Of a stretch of DNA of 64,000 bases, positions 24,495 to 33,688 are shown one piece after another. The notes below the pieces were generated by a model. The model did not search any database, was not told where the DNA came from, and saw only the letters and a program-made list of their open reading frames with translations. This stretch comes from CAZNNH01 sp964574335 (GTDB lineage: Bacteria; Acidobacteriota; Vicinamibacteria; Fen-336): contig CAZNNH010000012.1 in NCBI GenBank assembly GCA_964574335.1, forward strand, positions 1 through 64,000, in the 5' to 3' direction. How positions within the stretch are numbered: the stretch's first letter is position 1; each line of letters starts with the position of its first letter. The translations under genes and the position numbers were made by a program.

Positions 24495-24523
24495 TTGGTG
24501 AGAGCCACGTCGCGGAGTATGCT
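24495..24523 (+). promoter_or_regulatory. Candidate promoter of the DUF3617 gene
   Basis: TTGGTG (24495-24500) and TATGCT (24518-24523) have 17-base spacing, 40 bases before the GTG start. Confidence 0.4.
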
Positions 24524-24563
24524 CGGCGACGCGTTTCGATCTCGATGAACGAAGGAGGCTCTG

Positions 24564-24998
24564 GTGAAGATCATTCCTGTCGTGTGCGCCCTGGCCGTGC
24601 TGGCGCTGGTGAGCGGTGCCCAGGCGGGCTCGGTCGACATGAACCCGGGTGAGTGGGAGATGACCACGACGGTGAAGATGGAGGGGATGCCGGGCATGCC
24701 GGGCGAGATGCCGCCCCACGTGATGAAGCGGTGCCTGACCGAAGAGGACATCGTTCCCAAGGACGAGGCCCAGCAGAAGGACTGCAAGGTCACCGACCAG
24801 CGGGTGGACGGTGACCAGGTCTCGTGGAGCGTCGTCTGCGACGGGGAGCACATGAAGGGCACCGGGAGCGGAAGCGGCACCTGGGCCGGCGACGCCTTCG
24901 AGGGTGCCTTCGACCTCAAGATGGACATGCCCGGTCAGGGCGAGGTCACCATGCACGCCACGATGAAGGGGAAGCGGCTCGGGGCCTGTCAGGAGTAG
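24564..24998 (+). CDS. Secreted DUF3617 protein
   Basis: The 144-residue protein has a signal peptide (KIIPVVCALAVLALVSGAQAG) and the DUF3617 pattern: MNPGEWEMTTTVKMEGMPGM at the N-terminus, one Cys in VMKRCLTEED, a second in QKDCKVTDQ, and a third in VSWSVVCDGEHMKGTGSG. The family is periplasmic and of unknown function, frequent in Proteobacteria and Acidobacteria. GTG 24564 is preceded by GAAGGAGG. The protein is methionine-rich (GMPGMPGEMPPHVM), which could indicate metal binding or oxidant scavenging; that is speculative. Confidence 0.85.
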   Translation: MKIIPVVCALAVLALVSGAQAGSVDMNPGEWEMTTTVKMEGMPGMPGEMPPHVMKRCLTEEDIVPKDEAQQKDCKVTDQRVDGDQVSWSVVCDGEHMKGTGSGSGTWAGDAFEGAFDLKMDMPGQGEVTMHATMKGKRLGACQE

Positions 24999-25141
24999 GC
25001 GCTCCGGCTCCGGGTGATCACCCCTCCTCGATCCTGCGCGGGAGGAGGTGGCTATGGTAGGCGTATGAGGCTTCTCCAGAAGCGTGGTGCGCGGCGTGGG
25101 GCATGGACTCGGTGTCCCTCCTGCATCCCGGGCGGTGGGCG

Positions 25142-25430
25142 ATGACCGCGCCGACCGGCGAGGGACTGCGCCACCTGGGCGGTGGGGTCGCCGTCTTCCC
25201 GATCGGGCTCGGCCGCATGGGGATGTCGGGGCCCCACGGACCCGCGGACGAAGGCGAGGGCGTCGCGACGATCCATGCCGCCCTCGACCAGGGTGTCAAC
25301 CTCATCGACACCGGCGACTTCTACGGCTCGGGCCACAACGAGATGCTCATCGGCCGGGCCCTTCAGGGCGGGCGACGCGACCGAGTCCTCCTCTCCGTCA
25401 AGTTCGGGGCCCTGCGCAGCTCGGGTGGGT
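25142..25430 (+). pseudogene. Aldo/keto reductase, N-terminal remnant
   Basis: From ATG 25142 about 96 residues match the beginning of an aldo/keto reductase: IGLGRMGMSGPHGPADEGEG, then NLIDTGDFYGSGHNEMLIGR with the catalytic Asp56 and Tyr61, then RVLLSVKFGALR with Lys87. After that the frame runs into sequence without family resemblance and ends antisense to the 3' end of pbpC. The family is normally about 320 residues, so roughly 70% including the catalytic His is missing. This looks like a truncation at a rearrangement point beside the pbpC operon. Confidence 0.7.
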
Positions 25431-25455
25431 GTGCGCCGGTGGCTCGGAGCCCTCG

Positions 25456-27891
25456 CTACTGCACGACAACGCGGACCACGGCCGAGGAGATGGGGGCGTT
25501 GGGGAGACGCGCCTGGAAGCGGTGCTCGCCGGGGCTCAGCTTCCAGCGGGCCTCGTAGGGGTAGTCCGCCACCTGGAAGGGGGCACCGTCCACGTACCAC
25601 ACCACCTGCGGGACGGGGGGGTCCACCACCGCCTTGAGGGCCAGCGTCGAGCGCTCCGGAGGCATCTCGGGGTCGCGGAGCAGGCGTTGGCCGGGCTCGG
25701 GTGCCGTCAGGCTGAGGCGGACCCTGGGCGTGGGGTCGAAGGGTGGTCGGAGGGTCGCTCGCGTCCCAGCGGTCGGCTGCTCCCAGATCGGCGCCGGCAG
25801 GCGGGGGAGGTTGGCGGCGGCGGCCCACGCGGCATAGCGCGCGGGCAGGTCGACGAAGGTCCGCGCTTCGCGGAAGGACGCGGGCGTCCGCGACGACGCC
25901 GGCGCGCCGGTGCGGGTGTCGACGGCCAGCCGCACGTGGGCACGGCAGTGGTCGACAGGGGCCTCGCCCGGGCGCAGCCACTCGACGAACACACGCTCGC
26001 AGGCCGCGGTAGCCAGGCGGCCGGTCAGCGCGCAGAGGCGGTAGGCCTCGAAGCCCCGCGGCTTGGGGAAGGACAGGTCCTGCAGGCCCCCGGCCTGGTC
26101 GCGGTGCAGGTAGCTGACGATGCGCTTCACCAGGTGCGCGGCCGAGTTGTACCCGCTCAGCCGGCTCATGGGGCGGAAGTCCGGGTCGCCCACCCACACC
26201 CCCACCACGTATCGCTGGGTGAAAGCTATCGTCCAGGCGTCGCGGAAGCGCGAGGAGGTGCCCGTCTTCACCGCCACCGGGTATGGGTACTCGGTGATCC
26301 CCATGCGGGGGAAGCTGGGAAGCCGTGCCATCGGATCGGACAGGAACAGGGCGACCTGGCGGGCACTCTCCTCGGACAGCACGCGCCGGGTCCTCCGCTC
26401 CTGGCCCGGCCACCACTGAAGGTCCGACAGCACGCCGCCCGAGGCGAGGGCCCCGTACGCGCGCACGAGCTGCTCGAGGGTGACCGGCATGCCGCCGATC
26501 GTGAGGCCTAGACCGTAGCGGCGGGCGGGGCGGCTCCCGTCGTGCAGGCCGAGGTCGCCGAGGAAGCTGTAGCCCTCCCCCAGGCCCACCTTCGAGAGCA
26601 GGTTCGCCGCCGGCACGTTGCGCGAGTTCGCCAGCGCCACCCGTGGGAGCAGCGGGCCCAGGAAGCGGTCGTCGGCGTTGGTGATCCCTCCCGCGCCGCG
26701 CTCGAGGTCGTCGAGGATGCTGGCGGGCGTGATCACACCGCGGTCCAGGGCCAGGGCGTAGACGAAGGGCTTGAGAGCGCTGCCCGGGGAGCGGGGGACG
26801 GCCGTGTAGTCGATAGCGCCGGAACGGCTTTCGTCGAAGTAGTCGGTAGAGCCGACCCAGGCGAGCACCTCGCTGGTGTCGCGGTCGACGACCGCCGCGG
26901 CGGCGTTGCGTCCGCCACGGGCGTCCCAGGCGTCCACCGCCTTGAGCGTGAGCCAGGCCACCTCCTCCTGCAGGTCGAGATCGAGCGTGGTCCGGACCAC
27001 CGGACGCCGGGCCAGCGGGAGGCGCGCTCGCTCGGTCTCGAGCAGGCGCTCGAGACGCAGCACCGCGTGCAGGGCCGTCCGCGGACGCTCGTCCGGGGGC
27101 GGGATCCGGAGCCGGTCGAGCTGCCGGCGGGCCAGGGTCAGCTCGACGTCGCCGAGCTTCCCGTCCTCGCGAAGCTGGGCGAGGATCCTCTGGCCCCGCT
27201 CGACGGCCCGCTGCCGGCCCAGCGGATCGAACGGGTTCATCCGCGCCGGGGCCTGGGGGATGGCGCACAGGAAGGCGATCTCGGCCCAGCTCAGGTCCGC
27301 AACCGGCTTGTCGAAGTAGCGGCGCGCGGCGTGGCCGATCCCGTGGATGCGGTTCCCGTACGGGACCAGGCGCAGGTAGTGGGCGAGGACCGCGTCACGC
27401 CCATGGCGAGCGGTCAGGAGAAGCGCGGTCAGCGCCTCCAGCGCCTTGCGCGGGTAGGTACGCGGACCGGGCCGCTGCATCCGCGCCACCTGCATCGCGA
27501 TCGTCGAGGCCCCGGAGATCCGCCGGCCACTGGCCAGGTTCTGCCGCAGGGCGCGGACCACCGCCGCCGGATCGACGCCCGGGTGCGAGTAGAAGCGCCG
27601 GTCCTCGACGGCCAGCACCGCCGCGGCCACGCGCTGCGGGATCCTCTCGACCGGCCAGTACCCGAAGGCGTCGTCCCGCTCGGCTCCGACCTCGGCCAGG
27701 AATCGGTCGTGACGGTCCCGCAGCAGCAGGGTGGGCGGAGGGGCTTCCAGCCCCGACCGGCAGAGCGCCAGCAGCAGGAAACCGAGCCCCAGGACGAGGA
27801 CGAGACGCCAGACGAGGCCCCGTCGTGTGTGCGGCCGGCGCCTGAGGCGCTCGGCGGCGCGAGAGACCGCGCGGAGCAGCCGATCTCCCAC
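25456..27891 (-). CDS. pbpC: Penicillin-binding protein 1C (bifunctional peptidoglycan synthase)
   Basis: The 811-residue protein has one membrane anchor (28-45) and a GT51 glycosyltransferase domain with Glu96 in EDRRFYSHPGVD. Its transpeptidase domain carries Ser371 in SPGSALKP, SRN at 423-425 and KTGT at 542-545. It ends with the C-terminal BiPBP_C domain typical of PBP1C (about 725-811). All catalytic residues are present. It polymerises and cross-links peptidoglycan in the periplasm. It starts at GTG 27891, four bases after the alpha-2-macroglobulin stop, using AGGAG inside that gene's end. E. coli has the same yfhM-pbpC pairing. Here it is the third gene of a three-gene operon. Confidence 0.95.
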   Translation of the reverse strand: MGDRLLRAVSRAAERLRRRPHTRRGLVWRLVLVLGLGFLLLALCRSGLEAPPPTLLLRDRHDRFLAEVGAERDDAFGYWPVERIPQRVAAAVLAVEDRRFYSHPGVDPAAVVRALRQNLASGRRISGASTIAMQVARMQRPGPRTYPRKALEALTALLLTARHGRDAVLAHYLRLVPYGNRIHGIGHAARRYFDKPVADLSWAEIAFLCAIPQAPARMNPFDPLGRQRAVERGQRILAQLREDGKLGDVELTLARRQLDRLRIPPPDERPRTALHAVLRLERLLETERARLPLARRPVVRTTLDLDLQEEVAWLTLKAVDAWDARGGRNAAAAVVDRDTSEVLAWVGSTDYFDESRSGAIDYTAVPRSPGSALKPFVYALALDRGVITPASILDDLERGAGGITNADDRFLGPLLPRVALANSRNVPAANLLSKVGLGEGYSFLGDLGLHDGSRPARRYGLGLTIGGMPVTLEQLVRAYGALASGGVLSDLQWWPGQERRTRRVLSEESARQVALFLSDPMARLPSFPRMGITEYPYPVAVKTGTSSRFRDAWTIAFTQRYVVGVWVGDPDFRPMSRLSGYNSAAHLVKRIVSYLHRDQAGGLQDLSFPKPRGFEAYRLCALTGRLATAACERVFVEWLRPGEAPVDHCRAHVRLAVDTRTGAPASSRTPASFREARTFVDLPARYAAWAAAANLPRLPAPIWEQPTAGTRATLRPPFDPTPRVRLSLTAPEPGQRLLRDPEMPPERSTLALKAVVDPPVPQVVWYVDGAPFQVADYPYEARWKLSPGEHRFQARLPNAPISSAVVRVVVQ

Positions 27892-27895
27892 GTGA

Positions 27896-30800
27896 CTACT
27901 CCTGGGCGACCGCCGCGATCTCGATCCGGGCGCCGTTCGAGGTCGCGAACACGGCGCCGTCGTACATCATCGCCGCCTTGGCGGCAGGCTGGATGAACGT
28001 GCCCGGGATGGTGGCGCGAGTCCTGAAGTAGAAGTGGTACGTCCCCGCCGGCAGGCTGTCGTAATAGAAGGAGACGCTGTCGTCGAGGTGGGCCACGTAG
28101 GTCGGCTCGAGGGTCTGGCTGCCCCGGGGACGCGCCTCGGGCGGCGCGGTCGCCAGGTTCGGGTTGAGCGGCTCCATTCCGGCGGCCAGCGGCACAGTCA
28201 CGGCGACGTAGTGGCGCTGCTTGGGGCACACCACCACGACGTGTTCCTCCACCACGTCGCCCACGGCGAAGGCTTGCGTGGTCCCGGCCTCGTCGAGGGG
28301 GAGGCGACCGAGCGGCTCGTCCTCGCCGCCCACCCGGAGCAGCTCACGCGTCACCACGAAACCGTGGCCCTCCGCGCTGACCTGGCTGCCATCGGGGGCC
28401 GGCACGTAGCTGGTCTCGACCCGCGCCAGCACCGGCCCGGCGGCGCCGGGGGCGAGCGAGAGCTGGCCCGATCCGAGGCCGGACAAGGCCTGGTAGCGTA
28501 GCGGCGAGCTGGGACCCAGAAGCAGCGCCTCCTCGCGTCCGGCGAAGCGCAGCGTGGCCGTGCTCCGGGCCTGGCCCGGGGTGCCGGACGCGGGCGACAG
28601 CCGCTCCGCCAGCGCGAGCAGGGCGGCGGCGTTGGCGTTGGTGTCGCCCCAGCCGTCGTCCCGCCCGAGCGTCACCAGGCCATTCACCAGCACCGGCACC
28701 CGCGGCTGCTTCGGGTCGAGACGCACCAGCGCCCGCGTCGCCTCGGCCACGGCCCGCGTCTCGCTGGGCAGCACCAGGCGGTTGCGGGCCGAGGCGGTGG
28801 TCCGAAGGCCGGCGTAGATCTCCCGCCCCTGGTGCAGGCGGAACACGACGTCCTCCCACAGCTCCTGCAGGAGCCGGTCGGTGGCGGCCGAGGTCTCGCC
28901 GGCGCGGGCGAAGGCGAACAGCACCTGCGCCAGGCCCTCGGTGTCGAGGAACTGCGCGCGGCGCGCCAGCTCGGCCGCGTAGGCCGCGTTGAAGCGGCCG
29001 GCCTGGGCCAGCGCGGAGAGCGCCCAGGCCCGCTCCAGGTACGACTCGCCGTCGATGAAGCGGCTGTAGTCCGAGCGCAGGGCCTGCTCCAGGCTGGTCA
29101 GCAGCCGCTCCAGCACCGCCTCATCGACGGTGAAACCGGCCTCGCGCGCCTCGATCATGAACTCGGCCACCCACGCGGTCAGGGACACGTAGCCCCTCGC
29201 CCCCGGCCAGTACGCGACCAGGCCGTCCGGATCGATCGACGCCGAGATCCACTGGAGCGTGTCCCGCACCGCGCGCTGTAGCGCCTCTTCGGAGCCACGT
29301 TGCTTCAGCAGGTCGCGGAAGCGGCGCAGGGCGAGATAGGCACGGGCACGGCTGACCTGCTGCTCGGTGCAGCCGTACGGGTAGTCGAGCAGGAAGTCGA
29401 GGCCCGAGGCCATGCGGACCAGCGCCGGCTCGCTCGAGACCAGGAGCGAGCGGGCCAGCGTGCCGGGACGCGTGGCCGCGGTCACCGCCTCGATCGGCAG
29501 CGTGGCGCCCGGCGCCAGCTCCTGCAGCACCCGCCGGGTCACGCGCTCGCGGTCGGCGCGGATCGGCAGCCTCACCTCGAAGGCGTCGCTGGCCCCGTCC
29601 GAGGCCCGCTCGACGCCGATCCGGAACGTCACCTCCTGGCGCGCCAGCGCCCCCTGCGTGTCGTAGCCGGGCGTCTCCACCTCGACCGGGAAGCTGAGGC
29701 GCTGCGGGGTCCCCTCGACCCAGGTGACCTCGCGACGGGCGGCGCCTTCGAGGCGCACGCCCTCGACCCGAACCTCGGCGGCCCCGGGACCGCCACGGCC
29801 CTCGACGATCCGGCCGATCGCCGCCGCCTGGAACCGGTCCCCCGGACGCACGAAGCGCGGCAGGGCGGGCTGCACGATCAGCGGCAGGCGCACCGCGATC
29901 TGGCCCTTGGCGAAGCCGAACCGCTCCTTCCCGCTCGCCACCTTGGCTCGCAGCTTGAAGACGGTGAGGTTGTCGGGCAGCTTGACCTTCACGGTAACGC
30001 GGCCGTCCGGGCCCACCCGGATAGCCGGCTCGTAGTAGGGGACGGAGCGGAAGTCGCGGCGCACCGTGGCGCGGTCGAGCAGGCCCGTCTCCTCCTCCCC
30101 GACGCCGCCGCCCGGCAGCTCCACCAGCGGCAGCACGCCGAAGGCGAGGTTGCGGGTGTCGTGGGCGGCGATGTGGGTCCCGGTGGCGGGGATGAAGGTC
30201 GGGACCGGATCCAGCCGCTGTTCCGTCCCGAGCGCCAGCACGGCGGCGTCGACCAGCCACAGCGTGACCTCGCCGGCCAGCGGCCGGCCGCTCGGGTCCT
30301 TCAGGGTGACGGTCACATCGATCGTCTGCCCCGGCAGCGCCGAGGCCGGGTGCTCGAGCGCCACCTCGACCCGGTGGGCCACCGGGTTGACCTTGATCCA
30401 GGTGGTGGCCGCCAGCGTGGCCGGCTTGCCCAGGTCGGTGATGCTCCCGGGGACGGGTCCGGTCCCCTGGATGCGGCCGCGCATCAGGACGAAGTGCACG
30501 GGCAGGCGCGGGACCCAGTTCCCCAGCACGGGCAGGCGCAGCGTGGCCGCGCCGCCCTTGACGTCGAGCCACTGGTAGCGGTTGCCGTCGGGCGCCTCGA
30601 TCACGGCCAGGACACGCGCCGACTGGAACGGGGACTCGAGGACGAGCGCGGCGGTGTCGCCGGGGTCGTAGTCGGCCTTGTCGGTGGACACGGAGAAGAC
30701 GCGGGTGGCCGGCCGCGACCAGGTGACCGGCTCGTCGCCTCCGGCGTACAGGTCGATGCGCACCACCTGGGCCCGGTCGAGCCGATCGTGCGCCTCGATC

Positions 30801-33688
30801 TCCACGATGTAGACGCCGGCCCCGTCCAGGGCCAGGGGGACGGCGACGGCCTCGGCGCCGGTGCGCACCTGCTGCTCGCGGACCTTCTGGTCCACGACGT
30901 CCGTGACGTAGCGGGCGACGCCGTCCGAGAAGTCGCTGGCGCGCAGGTGCGAGTGCCACTCACGACGCAACAGGCGCACGGTCACCGGCAGGTCGCGGAT
31001 CAGCTCGTCGTCGGGGCCGACCGCGATCAGCTCCGGCGTGACCTGGCGGGCCCGCTCCAGAAAGCGCGGCACCTTGAGCCCCAGCACGAACGCCGGCAAC
31101 GCCCGGATGCTCCGGGTCGCGGTCACGGTCTGGTCGTCGGGGCCGGTCACGGTCGCCTCCACGACGTACTGGCGCGGCTGCGCCGTGGGCTCCACCGTCG
31201 GGTCGAGCGCCAGCACCGCCGCGCCGGCTTCGTCCGTCTCCTCCTCCCGCTCCAGCCGCGGGGTGGAGCGGAAGGGGCCGCCGGTCGAGAAGCGGCTGTC
31301 CGACGAGTAGTAGAAGCCGGTGCGCTGCTGGGGACCCCAGGTGAGCGGGAACTGCGTGACCCGCCACGACACCGGCTGGCCGCCGACCTTGCCCCCGGCG
31401 TAGTAGGCAGCGGTCAGCGACACCTCGAACGGACGGTCGAGCGAGGTCTGGTCGGGGCCGTGCAGGCGGACCTCGAAGCGGGGGATCCGGTAGGCCTCGA
31501 GCTGGAACGAGACGTGGCCCCAGCGGAACTGGCGCCGCTGGTCCTCCAGGTGCGCCGAGTAGGTTCCGGTGGGCAGGTCGGGCTCGGAGAAGCGGTGGTA
31601 GAAGCTGCCCTGCTCACTCACCGTCACCGGGTACTTCCACGACAGCTCGCCGGGGCCCTCGACCACCACCCAGCCCTCGAGGCCGACCGGCTCCAGGCGG
31701 CCCGAGTCGCGGTTGCGCAGGTAGCCCTTGATGTGGACCTCCTCCTCGGGCCGATACACGGGGCGCTCGGTGAAGATGTGGCACAGCATCTGGGGCAGGA
31801 CGCCCCGGCCTTCGAGCGGCGCAACCGTCCACTGGAGCCAGGTCTCCCGGTCGGAGGACCATTGGTTGTTGGCGAAGCGGTCGGGTGGCTGGGTGGGATC
31901 TAGGACCAGGACGTCGTCGTCCTTCTCGACCACCAGGCGCTTCACGCGACGCTGGAGGTGCTGGGAGTAGCCCGGGGCCGGCCAGAGGAAGCTACCTTCC
32001 GGGTCGGTCGTGCCCTCGCCGAAGGTGGCCCAGACGCGCATGGCTCCCTGGCTCTCCGCACCCTCGATGCGGACGCGCGCGCCGGCCACCGGGCGCCCGG
32101 TCGACAGCGCCGTCACCACGAAGCGGACGGCGTGGGGCTCCTCGACGGTGGTGAGGCTGAGGTCGGTCACCTGCAGACGCATCCAGGCGCGCTTGCCCTC
32201 GCCGGCCAGGTCCCGCAGGCCGACCAGGTAGGTCCCGGGCCGGTCGCGGCCGGCCACCCGCTCGAGGAGCTGGGACAGGTCCAGGCCGAAGCTCGTCGCA
32301 CCGCCGTCGTGGTGCAGCGGGAGCGGGACCAGGGTCGAGACCGGCGGCGAGCCCAGCGTGCTGATCTGGGCGGCCAGCTCGGCCTGGCCGGCCGGCCGAT
32401 CGGGATCGATGTGGGGTGCGGGCTCCTCACCCGGACCGGGAGGTCGCTTGGACTCGTCCACGATCACCGGTCCTGCCGGGAACGGCCAGAGGGAGCGGTC
32501 GAGCGGGGCCACGGCCTGGACCCGGACGTCGACGCGCTCTTGCCCGCGCCCCTCGACCGGGACCATCTTGGGCCCGTAGCGCTCGACGAAGCCCTGGCCG
32601 GTCGTCCACCTCACGTAGGCGGGCTTGCGCGGGAAGTAGAGGAACAGCTCGCTCGGTCCCAGGATCTCGAGCGGACGCCCCTTCACGTCGGTGATCGACG
32701 TCGGCGCCAGGGCCACCTGGTAGAGGGTGTCCCAGGCGAAGTCCCCGGCCACCTCCAGGGTGCGGCCCTCCATCTCGAACGACAGCTTCTCGACCGCCGG
32801 CGTGAGCTTGAGCAGGTTGCGCGCCTCGACGGCGCCCAGCTCGCGTGGAGCGGCCGAAAGCTCCACCACCATCGCGCGCCGCTCGGAGCCGCAGGAGAGG
32901 GCCTGCTCGCGCGAGTAGCGAGTCCCCTCCGGCGTGACCGGGTAGCGGCGCTCACGGCACCCCATCGCGAGCACACGGAACGGCTGAGCGGTAGCGAAGC
33001 CGATCTCCTTGAACGAGCGCGCCGAGTCGTCGAGCGACAGGCGCAGGTGGACCACGGCGCGTGTGCCGAGGGGGATCGGGGTCGAGAGGCCGAGGACATA
33101 GGTGGCCCGGTCGGCCCGCGAGCGCCGCTCCTCGGTCTTGATCTGGAAGTCGTCGCCGGTGAGCCACCGCGAGCTGCCGCTCCCGACGCCGGGCAGCGGG
33201 CGCAGCTCGACGCTCACCATCTGGGCGAGCGCCGCCTCGTCGAGGGGCTCGGGGAAGGAGAGCGAGATCGTCTCGACGGGATCGAGGTCCTCCTGGCCAT
33301 CCTTCGGCACGGTCTCTGCGGGCGCCGACAGCAGCGTCGCCAGCGCCACGGTCCGGCCGTCGGCGGTCCAGGCGAAGCGTCGCAGGGCGGGCCAGGGCTC
33401 GGCCGGACGGAACTGGAGGGTGCGCGCGTCCAGCCAGCGGAAGGCCCCGGGGTGAGCGGGCTCGAGGGTGACGAACCGCTCGGGCTGGTCCTCGGGCCCC
33501 GGCGTCGCCGGTCCGCGATCGCGGTCGAAGAAGACCGTGACCGGGTCCCAGCGACGCAGGAACTGGTCGGGGACGAGCACGGTGCCCTGAGCGAGGGCCG
33601 GACGCTTCACCACCTCCTGGCCGGACGCAAGGGCCGGGGACGTGGCCAGCAGGAACGAGACCGCTGCGAACGCCGCCTTGCTCGTCAT
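27896..33688 (-). CDS. Bacterial alpha-2-macroglobulin with intact thioester motif
   Basis: The 1930-residue secreted protein has a signal peptide (AAFAAVSFLLATSPALASGQ), many MG-type beta-sandwich domains, a bait-like region, and the thioester motif Gly-Cys-Thr-Glu-Gln with Cys1440. The thioester lies in LLDYPYGCTEQQVSRARAYL at the start of the helical TED domain. Alpha-2-macroglobulins trap attacking proteases: cleavage of the bait exposes the thioester, which then bonds to the protease. E. coli YfhM is a lipoprotein; here I see no lipobox cysteine, so it is probably soluble or held by a partner. ATG 33688 overlaps the upstream stop (ATGA). Co-transcription with PBP1C suggests repair plus protection after envelope breach. 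Confidence 0.95.
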   Translation of the reverse strand: MTSKAAFAAVSFLLATSPALASGQEVVKRPALAQGTVLVPDQFLRRWDPVTVFFDRDRGPATPGPEDQPERFVTLEPAHPGAFRWLDARTLQFRPAEPWPALRRFAWTADGRTVALATLLSAPAETVPKDGQEDLDPVETISLSFPEPLDEAALAQMVSVELRPLPGVGSGSSRWLTGDDFQIKTEERRSRADRATYVLGLSTPIPLGTRAVVHLRLSLDDSARSFKEIGFATAQPFRVLAMGCRERRYPVTPEGTRYSREQALSCGSERRAMVVELSAAPRELGAVEARNLLKLTPAVEKLSFEMEGRTLEVAGDFAWDTLYQVALAPTSITDVKGRPLEILGPSELFLYFPRKPAYVRWTTGQGFVERYGPKMVPVEGRGQERVDVRVQAVAPLDRSLWPFPAGPVIVDESKRPPGPGEEPAPHIDPDRPAGQAELAAQISTLGSPPVSTLVPLPLHHDGGATSFGLDLSQLLERVAGRDRPGTYLVGLRDLAGEGKRAWMRLQVTDLSLTTVEEPHAVRFVVTALSTGRPVAGARVRIEGAESQGAMRVWATFGEGTTDPEGSFLWPAPGYSQHLQRRVKRLVVEKDDDVLVLDPTQPPDRFANNQWSSDRETWLQWTVAPLEGRGVLPQMLCHIFTERPVYRPEEEVHIKGYLRNRDSGRLEPVGLEGWVVVEGPGELSWKYPVTVSEQGSFYHRFSEPDLPTGTYSAHLEDQRRQFRWGHVSFQLEAYRIPRFEVRLHGPDQTSLDRPFEVSLTAAYYAGGKVGGQPVSWRVTQFPLTWGPQQRTGFYYSSDSRFSTGGPFRSTPRLEREEETDEAGAAVLALDPTVEPTAQPRQYVVEATVTGPDDQTVTATRSIRALPAFVLGLKVPRFLERARQVTPELIAVGPDDELIRDLPVTVRLLRREWHSHLRASDFSDGVARYVTDVVDQKVREQQVRTGAEAVAVPLALDGAGVYIVEIEAHDRLDRAQVVRIDLYAGGDEPVTWSRPATRVFSVSTDKADYDPGDTAALVLESPFQSARVLAVIEAPDGNRYQWLDVKGGAATLRLPVLGNWVPRLPVHFVLMRGRIQGTGPVPGSITDLGKPATLAATTWIKVNPVAHRVEVALEHPASALPGQTIDVTVTLKDPSGRPLAGEVTLWLVDAAVLALGTEQRLDPVPTFIPATGTHIAAHDTRNLAFGVLPLVELPGGGVGEEETGLLDRATVRRDFRSVPYYEPAIRVGPDGRVTVKVKLPDNLTVFKLRAKVASGKERFGFAKGQIAVRLPLIVQPALPRFVRPGDRFQAAAIGRIVEGRGGPGAAEVRVEGVRLEGAARREVTWVEGTPQRLSFPVEVETPGYDTQGALARQEVTFRIGVERASDGASDAFEVRLPIRADRERVTRRVLQELAPGATLPIEAVTAATRPGTLARSLLVSSEPALVRMASGLDFLLDYPYGCTEQQVSRARAYLALRRFRDLLKQRGSEEALQRAVRDTLQWISASIDPDGLVAYWPGARGYVSLTAWVAEFMIEAREAGFTVDEAVLERLLTSLEQALRSDYSRFIDGESYLERAWALSALAQAGRFNAAYAAELARRAQFLDTEGLAQVLFAFARAGETSAATDRLLQELWEDVVFRLHQGREIYAGLRTTASARNRLVLPSETRAVAEATRALVRLDPKQPRVPVLVNGLVTLGRDDGWGDTNANAAALLALAERLSPASGTPGQARSTATLRFAGREEALLLGPSSPLRYQALSGLGSGQLSLAPGAAGPVLARVETSYVPAPDGSQVSAEGHGFVVTRELLRVGGEDEPLGRLPLDEAGTTQAFAVGDVVEEHVVVVCPKQRHYVAVTVPLAAGMEPLNPNLATAPPEARPRGSQTLEPTYVAHLDDSVSFYYDSLPAGTYHFYFRTRATIPGTFIQPAAKAAMMYDGAVFATSNGARIEIAAVAQE

